From Nymphaea colorata (Eukaryota; Streptophyta; Magnoliopsida; Nymphaeales; Nymphaeaceae), in the NCBI RefSeq assembly GCF_008831285.2, contig NC_045138.2, positions 20,431,934 to 20,495,933 of the forward strand: a stretch of DNA of 64,000 nucleotides. The letters are read 5' to 3'. The position numbers were made by a program, and so were the translations under genes. This document shows, in pieces, positions 60,199 to 64,000 of the stretch. A model generated the notes under the pieces. That model did not search any database, was not told where the DNA came from, and saw nothing but the letters and a program-made list of their open reading frames with translations. Numbering within the stretch: position 1 is the stretch's first letter; each line of letters opens with the position of its first letter.

Positions 60199-62148
60199 CA
60201 ATATTGGCAGCACCAACCTTGCCTCATGCTTACATTGTAAGCTCCAAAAGGATGGCACAAACCACCATAAAATGGTGTCGAAGAGAACCCAAAAGGGAAT
60301 TTTGGATTGACGTGTATAATTCTCACCCCACTTGCCAACTTTGTAGGAGTATATATTTGGAAGTTTAGTTAATTTCGATCTGAACTGAAGGGAGTCCTCG
60401 TGCATCTGACCACATTCATTCATTTTCTATCGAGGTCTCTTTATATGCTCATGCATTTGTTAAGATATGCTTTGTCCTACTGAAGAGCAGAGACTTGAAT
60501 CCGGTCATTTTTCTGAAGAATGCAATTAGAGAAAACCACTGATTCGGTGTAAAAATATCTAATAAATTCAGCACTTGCAAGTGTTGACCACATGATTCTT
60601 CATTTCCTTGAGAATGCAAGATGAACAGAGAAGGTGCACTTTCGTATGTCTGCTTATTTAAATTGTTTCCCCTGGTCTGTGGCGTTTTTGGTGCATTATA
60701 ATTCCCCTGTTATTCAGCAAGCTTATCTAAAGGAAAATAAATCAGGAAAATTTCGATACTGGATGAGAACAAATTCCCACATATTGCTGTTTCAGCACAA
60801 TCTTAACCAATACATTATTATACTTTGCAGGCAATTGTAGATGCCCCCTATGGGGATGACCCAGTTGGTTTGGATATGATAAGCATGGGAAAAGGACAAG
60901 CATGGTTAAATGGAGAACCTATAGGGAGATACTGGCCACGAACAAGCTCCATCAATGATAATTGTGTTTCAGTTTGTGATTATAGGGGGAAATTTCTGCC
61001 AGACAAATGTGATACTGGTTGTGGTGATCCTACTCAAAGATGGTACACTTTTCTGTCTTCATCAAAACTTCATTTTGTTATTCTTTGGAATTGTTGTGGA
61101 TCATGCACCAAGTCATTGTGGCATCATAGTTTTCTTAATCTGAAATTTCTATCATGCACAAAGTTTGTAGAGTTTAGCTACTAATCTTCTGCAGTTAGCA
61201 GGTACCATGTTCCACGTTCTTGGTTTCGGCCATCAGGAAATGTTCTGGTGATCTTTGAGGAGAAAGGTGGAGATCCAACAAAAATTTCATTCTCAAGACG
61301 TCGTGTAACTGGTGCCTGTGGGTTTGTCTCCGAGGACTATCCTTCTCTCAAAAATACACTAAAAGAGCAGAAGAGCAGTAGCAGCAATAGAGCTAGCCTA
61401 CAATTGATTTGCCCAGATGGTACACATATTTCATCCATAAAGTTTGCAAGCTTTGGCACTCCCACTGGAAAATGTGGATCCTATAGGCAGGGAGCCTGTC
61501 ATGATCCTCTTTCAATGACGAGTGTAAAACAGGTGATCACATTTTCTTCAAAATCAAGTGCATGTAATCAAACGCAATATACCTTCATGTTCAGAATTCA
61601 TAGAAATGCTTGAAAGTTGCAATAATCTGTCGAGAGCATGCTTGCACATTTCTTTAAGTCTTTGATTGCAAATTCATGTTCATAGAAATGCCTAGGATAG
61701 TCAATGCATGGGTGATGGGTTCCTATAACTGCTAGTGGATCATTGCAGTCCCTTACAAAGGCATTGGATAGAACATTTCAAAGATGATATCAAACTTTGT
61801 GTGCATATGCATACACTTACTGCGAGACATGAACTTTTATGTATATTTCTGTTGCGTATCTGCATCTATTGTGTGCACATAAAGGAAAGGAGTCATGCCT
61901 TTCAATAAATATTTAGCACTTCTGTACAAATCTATACCTCCATCCATGCATGTTAGGAGACGACAACTCTACGCATGTTTCTACAAAAATACTGGTGCAC
62001 TCTGAACTGATAGCAGCTTTTCTCATGGTGTTGCCAGGCCTGTTTGCACAAAAAGGAGTGCAGAGTTGTGCTATCAACTGGTAACTTCGACATGAATTTA
62101 TGCCCTAGCTCGGTGAAATCTCTTGCTGTGGAAGCCGTCTGTAGCTGA
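37105..62148 (+). CDS. Beta-galactosidase, GH35 with C-terminal SUEL lectin domain; 19 exons, secreted
   Basis: Exons: 37105-37296, 37546-37641, 37736-37848, 38313-38379, 38474-38566, 45077-45220, 48837-48925, 49533-49638, 49772-49859, 50000-50118, 51016-51180, 52305-52513, 53973-54082, 54928-55037, 57768-57875, 58803-58913, 60831-61042, 61202-61532, 62038-62148. All phases agree: 2,574 nt, 857 residues. Introns are GT-AG except intron 5 (GC-AG). A signal peptide covers residues 1 to about 31, before [14 protein letters not shown]. The GH35 domain follows. Its acid/base Glu is E191 in QIENEYG and its nucleophile is E260 in WTENWPGW. Beta-sandwich regions follow, e.g. [14 protein letters not shown] and [14 protein letters not shown] Cys-rich SUEL lectin domain occupies about 776-857 ([10 protein letters not shown]...LAVEAVCS). 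It should cleave terminal beta-galactosyl residues in the apoplast. The sequence resembles the BGAL8/BGAL10 group from memory; BGAL10 acts on xyloglucan, so the substrate here is unproven. Confidence 0.95.
39561..39741 (-). repeat. Copia 3' LTR (element orientation)
   Basis: 181 bp; on the plus strand it reads TGTTGCGAGA ... ATCTTTAACA. It matches the other LTR except near position 20 (T versus A, in the GA tract) and in aaaataa[t/c]aaaac. It contains a small inverted repeat (taatctctattaagagatta). Confidence 0.95.
39742..39755 (-). other. Polypurine tract of the copia element
   Basis: The minus strand reads GCTTGAGGGGGAG directly before the 3' LTR. This purine run is the expected primer for plus-strand DNA synthesis. 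Confidence 0.8.
39749..41779 (-). pseudogene. Copia pol: reverse transcriptase and RNase H region
   Basis: This 676-codon open frame covers the linker after integrase, the RT and the RNase H. The RT shows [30 protein letters not shown], the catalytic YVDD box ([17 protein letters not shown]) and [13 protein letters not shown]. The RNase H shows [28 protein letters not shown] and [20 protein letters not shown]. Its first residues overlap the end of the integrase frame at 41712-41779 in another frame, so the polyprotein frame is broken by an indel there. RT and RNase H motifs are intact. The natural start lies far upstream in gag, so the ATG at 41779 is not a real start. Confidence 0.93.
41712..42596 (-). 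pseudogene. Copia pol: GAG-pre-integrase and integrase core
   Basis: This 294-codon segment begins just after an in-frame stop. It has the pre-integrase zinc-binding part ([19 protein letters not shown] ... CDACQLGKH) and the integrase core. The core shows the D-D-E pattern: [10 protein letters not shown], then [11 protein letters not shown], then [15 protein letters not shown]. It ends in a frameshift relative to the RT frame at about 41712-41779. Confidence 0.92.
42615..43058 (-). pseudogene. Copia protease segment
   Basis: This open segment contains the aspartic protease active site ([12 protein letters not shown]) and the following [20 protein letters not shown] and [14 protein letters not shown]. 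It ends at a TAG (42615-42617 on the minus strand), 18 bp before the start of the integrase segment. Related elements read through here, so the TAG looks like a nonsense mutation. Confidence 0.9.
43147..43974 (-). pseudogene. Copia gag (nucleocapsid) with broken zinc knuckle
   Basis: This 275-codon frame from ATG 43974 has the copia gag N-terminus ([16 protein letters not shown]) and core ([40 protein letters not shown]). A basic Gly/Arg-rich stretch then leads to the CCHC knuckle, which starts [10 protein letters not shown] but loses its last Cys. A short insertion at about 43184-43200, within a tctagaatctaga-like palindrome, shifts the frame. The frame that continues toward protease lies just downstream in another register. 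Confidence 0.9.
44085..44130. repeat. 23-bp tandem duplication in the copia leader
   Basis: Two perfect copies, 44085-44107 and 44108-44130, both starting ctcccaacgactgaagactg. They lie between gag and the PBS. Confidence 0.9.
44693..44704 (-). other. Copia primer binding site
   Basis: The minus strand reads TGGTATCAGAGC directly after the 5' LTR. It is complementary to the 3' end of initiator methionine tRNA, the usual primer of plant copia elements. Confidence 0.92.
44705..44885 (-). repeat. Copia 5' LTR (element orientation)
   Basis: 181 bp, equal in length to the LTR at 39561-39741, with two base differences. It should carry the element's promoter. The TSD copy TGTGT follows at 44886-44890. 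Confidence 0.95.
45221..48836 (+). other. Beta-galactosidase intron 6
   Basis: This 3,616-bp intron is AT-rich. It holds a (CT)n microsatellite at 48280-48322. Around 47215-47290 there is a patch (agcgagctctaggaccttca, then gagttcgatactctg) with a tRNA-like B box, perhaps a SINE relic. No other gene is seen. Confidence 0.6.
48280..48322. repeat. (CT)n microsatellite
   Basis: About 21 CT units in intron 6 of the beta-galactosidase gene. Confidence 0.92.
52514..53972 (+). other. Beta-galactosidase intron 12 with (GT)n(AT)n tract
   Basis: This 1,459-bp intron has a compound GT/AT microsatellite at 53061-53098. The rest is AT-rich with no recognised element. Confidence 0.6.
53061..53098. repeat. 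(GT)n-(AT)n compound microsatellite
   Basis: Ten GT units (53061-53080) followed by nine AT units. Confidence 0.9.
54377..54448. repeat. Perfect 36-bp tandem duplication
   Basis: Units 54377-54412 and 54413-54448 are identical and start tctgaatatgtttggcccaa. They sit directly before the AC/AT microsatellite in intron 13. Confidence 0.95.
54453..54535. repeat. (AC)n-(AT)n compound microsatellite
   Basis: About eight AC units followed by more than 30 AT units, inside intron 13 of the beta-galactosidase gene. Confidence 0.92.
55582..55970. mobile_element. Short foldback/Mutator-like MITE (CATAGCCACAA ends)
   Basis: The left end is CATAGCCACAACCATTGTG; the reversed right end is CATAGCCACAAATATCATTT. 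Eleven terminal bases are identical, and they also match the left end of the 1.2-kb element at 28181. CTTTATA occurs at 55572-55578 and 55971-55977, near both ends, and may be the remains of a 9-10 bp target duplication. The interior is A/T-rich and non-coding. Confidence 0.6.
56966..57075. repeat. 55-bp tandem duplication
   Basis: Units 56966-57020 and 57021-57075 both begin atataagcagcttacaactt. They differ at one base (cttgtgt versus cttgcgt). Confidence 0.92.
58914..60830 (+). other. Beta-galactosidase intron 16
   Basis: This 1,917-bp intron has a (CT)n-(TA)n tract at about 60143-60196 and a G-run near 59268. Otherwise it is unremarkable. Confidence 0.6.
60143..60196. repeat. (CT)n-(TA)n compound microsatellite
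   Basis: CT repeats run to about 60160, followed by about 18 TA units. Confidence 0.88.
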
Positions 62149-62192
62149 TCAACAATTTCAAGCATGCCCAAGAATTTTCCTCTTTTCACTTC

Positions 62193-62198
62193 AATAAA
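62193..62198 (+). terminator. Candidate poly(A) signal of the beta-galactosidase gene
   Basis: AATAAA, 45 nt downstream of the stop codon. Placement is suitable, but cleavage was not observed. Confidence 0.5.
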
Positions 62199-62329
62199 GT
62201 CAATATTTTATTGGCATTTCATGTCCTGCAGCGAAAGAAGTTGCACACGTGAAGGCCTGCTCTATAGCCACTTTGATGTTAGGATTTAGTATATCTTCCA
62301 ATTTAATATATATCATTTTCCTGAGCCAC

Positions 62330-62330
<1 letters not shown>

Positions 62331-62368
<38 letters not shown>
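62331..62368. repeat. (TC)n microsatellite
   Basis: About 19 TC units between the two convergent genes. Confidence 0.92.
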
Positions 62369-62371
<3 letters not shown>

Positions 62372-62928
62372 GTCATAGGGAAGTCCTCAATGGCAAAAGA
62401 CTTTCATGCACTGAGCAGGAAACGGGAAACATATGTCAACCAACAAGTTCCTGACTTCAGATACCACATGATTCCATGATACAGTAACCGGCATCAGGAT
62501 GTGTTCGTAATTATACAGATATCAAAAAATGAAGCTTTAAAGAATAAATTTTGAGAATGACGAAAATGTAGGGACTCTCAGCTGATATCAAGGAGAGCAA
62601 GGGCCTAACAATTTTTCTACACTCCAAAAAAAACTGGCCTTCTTGCAAAATTGTAAGTTGTTCACAATTCCCTGCCGCAAAATACCAGATGAATATAGCT
62701 TCTCATAATTTTATGTCAGCAACTGCCAATCAGAAATAAAGTGGAACTGTTTCAGCTCCACAATGCCAGCTTATGCAAGCTTGTCAAACTCATAAGCTGG
62801 AGTCCAAAAAATAAGAAGGTCAGCCCATGGATTGCTAAAGGTTGTTTCCAGCATCTCTGCTTTCAGAATGGAGTTTTGACACTAGCTTCTGTCCAACCAA
62901 GAATTCTACTCGACATAAAATCTCATGC

Positions 62929-63159
62929 TTAACCTTCTGCCTTTTTGTGAGAGGACTTTCTCTGAGGAGATTTCTTTTTACAGTACAAATCTGATGGCAA
63001 TAAAGCCTGCTGCATTGGCAATTCACTCACAAAAAGTACCGTCTGTGCCCAGCCAGCATATTTCCCAAATTTGCTCACAAAGGCCTCAGATACACGTTGG
63101 CATAACTTAGATGTCAGTTTCGCACCCTCGAGCTCTGGTAGAAAATACCTAGTTGCAAT
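62929..63159 (-). CDS. OGG1: 8-oxoguanine DNA glycosylase (OGG1-type), terminal exon only
   Basis: The last exon runs from A63159 (acceptor catcag at 63160-63165) to TAA at 62929-62931: 77 codons including the stop. It encodes IATRYFLPELEGAKLTSKLC, then FVSKFGKYAGWAQTVLFVSE, then a Lys/Ser-rich tail (KKKSPQRKSSHKKAEG) that could be a nuclear localisation signal. The YAGWAQxVLF block is a hallmark of the C-terminal HhH-GPD region of eukaryotic OGG1; human OGG1 has YAGWAQAVLFSADL. OGG1 excises 8-oxoguanine opposite C in base-excision repair. The catalytic Lys and Asp lie in upstream exons beyond 64000; the Asp block normally sits just before this exon. The ATG at 63207 is inside the intron and is not a start. 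The gene converges on the beta-galactosidase. Confidence 0.82.
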   Translation of the reverse strand: MATRYFLPELEGAKLTSKLCQRVSEAFVSKFGKYAGWAQTVLFVSELPMQQALLPSDLYCKKKSPQRKSSHKKAEG

Positions 63160-64000
63160 CTGATGCAATTCAATCAAATGTGAAGTTGTTAGAAACTGAT
63201 ACCACAACTACACACACACATACACACAGAGAGAGATATGAGTAAAGCCAGTTAATTTTAACTGGTCCTAATAGCTACAGACCTTCCTTCCCTCTCCTCT
63301 CTTAAAAGGTGCCAATGGGGTTGACTTTGTTTTGGATTCTAGAACCGAAAGAACCCTCACTAATATACCAGGTTATGGAATGAGAAGTTCTTAACCACAT
63401 GTCATTTATATTACTTACATGCAGCTGCTTTTCCCTTATTCTTTAGATGTTCTTAAAAATCTAACAAATCTCTTTCTTATATTAAAAGGGAGGCAAGTGA
63501 AACACCATATATAATAGTTTTATTTTCCTCTCATTCCATGGAAATTCACAAGGTATGCTGAAACCAAAAAAGCTGATTTTATTTCGTTAGTTAATAATTG
63601 ATTATAATAAGCAGATCCGCTTTTGTTGATTTTAACTTTTCCATCACTTTTTTATTTTCCTATATTTTCCATAACTTTTTTTTTGTCTATTTCTTTTTCT
63701 TTGTTTAATTCATAAGCTGATTTTGATAGCATTTCATAGGTGTGTGCTTAACCCCATTTAGAACAAATAAGAGAAAGAGGCTTATTGACCAAATAAATAA
63801 TCAACATCAATGTGATCATCAACAAGACAAATATAAATTAAAAATTTAAAACCAGCATCACAGAAAAATCTCATGATATTTACGAGAAAAATAAGTAAAA
63901 TCAAAATATCAGGAAAATCTCATGAGATTTTAAAAATTTGGGCAAAAATCATATCTTGTGATTTTTTAACAATTTATTGATGATATTATTTTTTTTCTAA
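63160..64000 (-). other. Intron of the OGG1-like gene, running off the window
   Basis: No upstream OGG1 exon was recognised in these 841 bp, so they are probably intron. At 63840-64000 the AT-rich text (e.g. aaaatctcatgatatttac) resembles the interior of the foldback element at 55582-55970, perhaps another copy cut by the window end. Confidence 0.45.

Larger units (their letters stand above)
62149..62928. other. Convergent 3' ends of the beta-galactosidase and OGG1-like genes
   Basis: The stop codons are 780 bp apart. AATAAA at 62193-62198 is 45 nt past the beta-galactosidase stop and is a good plus-strand poly(A) signal. TTTATT at 62207-62212 is AATAAA on the minus strand. A (TC)n tract lies at 62331-62368. 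No other gene was recognised. Confidence 0.6.

Noticed and set aside
1-64000. CRISPR array, bacterial operon or defence island
   Set aside because: Gene structure is plainly plant nuclear; no regularly spaced repeats of CRISPR type and no prokaryotic gene clusters.

Overview
This is nuclear DNA of a flowering plant. Genes carry many spliceosomal introns, intergenic DNA is AT-rich, and the families are plant ones: a CDPK with a calmodulin-like tail, a PLS-class PPR protein, a GH35 beta-galactosidase with a C-terminal SUEL lectin domain, a Ty1/copia element primed by initiator-Met tRNA, and hAT, Harbinger-like and Mutator-like MITEs. I cannot place the species. The 25-kb beta-galactosidase gene points to a genome with long introns.

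Layout. 1-1511 (+): last three coding exons of a calcium-dependent protein kinase; the kinase domain lies upstream of the window. 4739-14546 (-): a complete 11-exon gene for a 525-residue START-like lipid-binding protein, convergent with the CDPK. 14547-25141: gene-poor, with a 548-bp hAT-type MITE, a degraded second hAT-like MITE, copies of a MITE-like family and a solo-LTR-like element. 25142-26689 (+): an intronless PPR gene. 26690-37104: gene-poor, with a small Harbinger-like MITE and a 1.2-kb foldback/Mutator-like element. 37105-62148 (+): a 19-exon beta-galactosidase gene (857 residues). 62929-63159 (-): the terminal exon of an OGG1-type 8-oxoguanine DNA glycosylase, convergent with the beta-galactosidase.

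Every exon join of the START-like and beta-galactosidase genes keeps frame, and both models rebuild continuous, family-like proteins. The most notable structure is beta-galactosidase intron 5. It has a GC-AG border, it splits the GH35 acid/base signature exactly (GGPIILSQ | IENEYG), and it holds a whole 5,325-bp Ty1/copia element in antisense. That element has 181-bp LTRs differing at two positions and a perfect 5-bp target duplication, but its coding region is broken in three places.

The genes share no evident pathway, as is usual for plant neighbours. I found no previously undescribed multi-gene system, CRISPR array or rRNA/tRNA gene. The interest lies in the transposon content, the GC-AG host intron, short upstream ORFs before two genes, and tightly spaced convergent gene ends.
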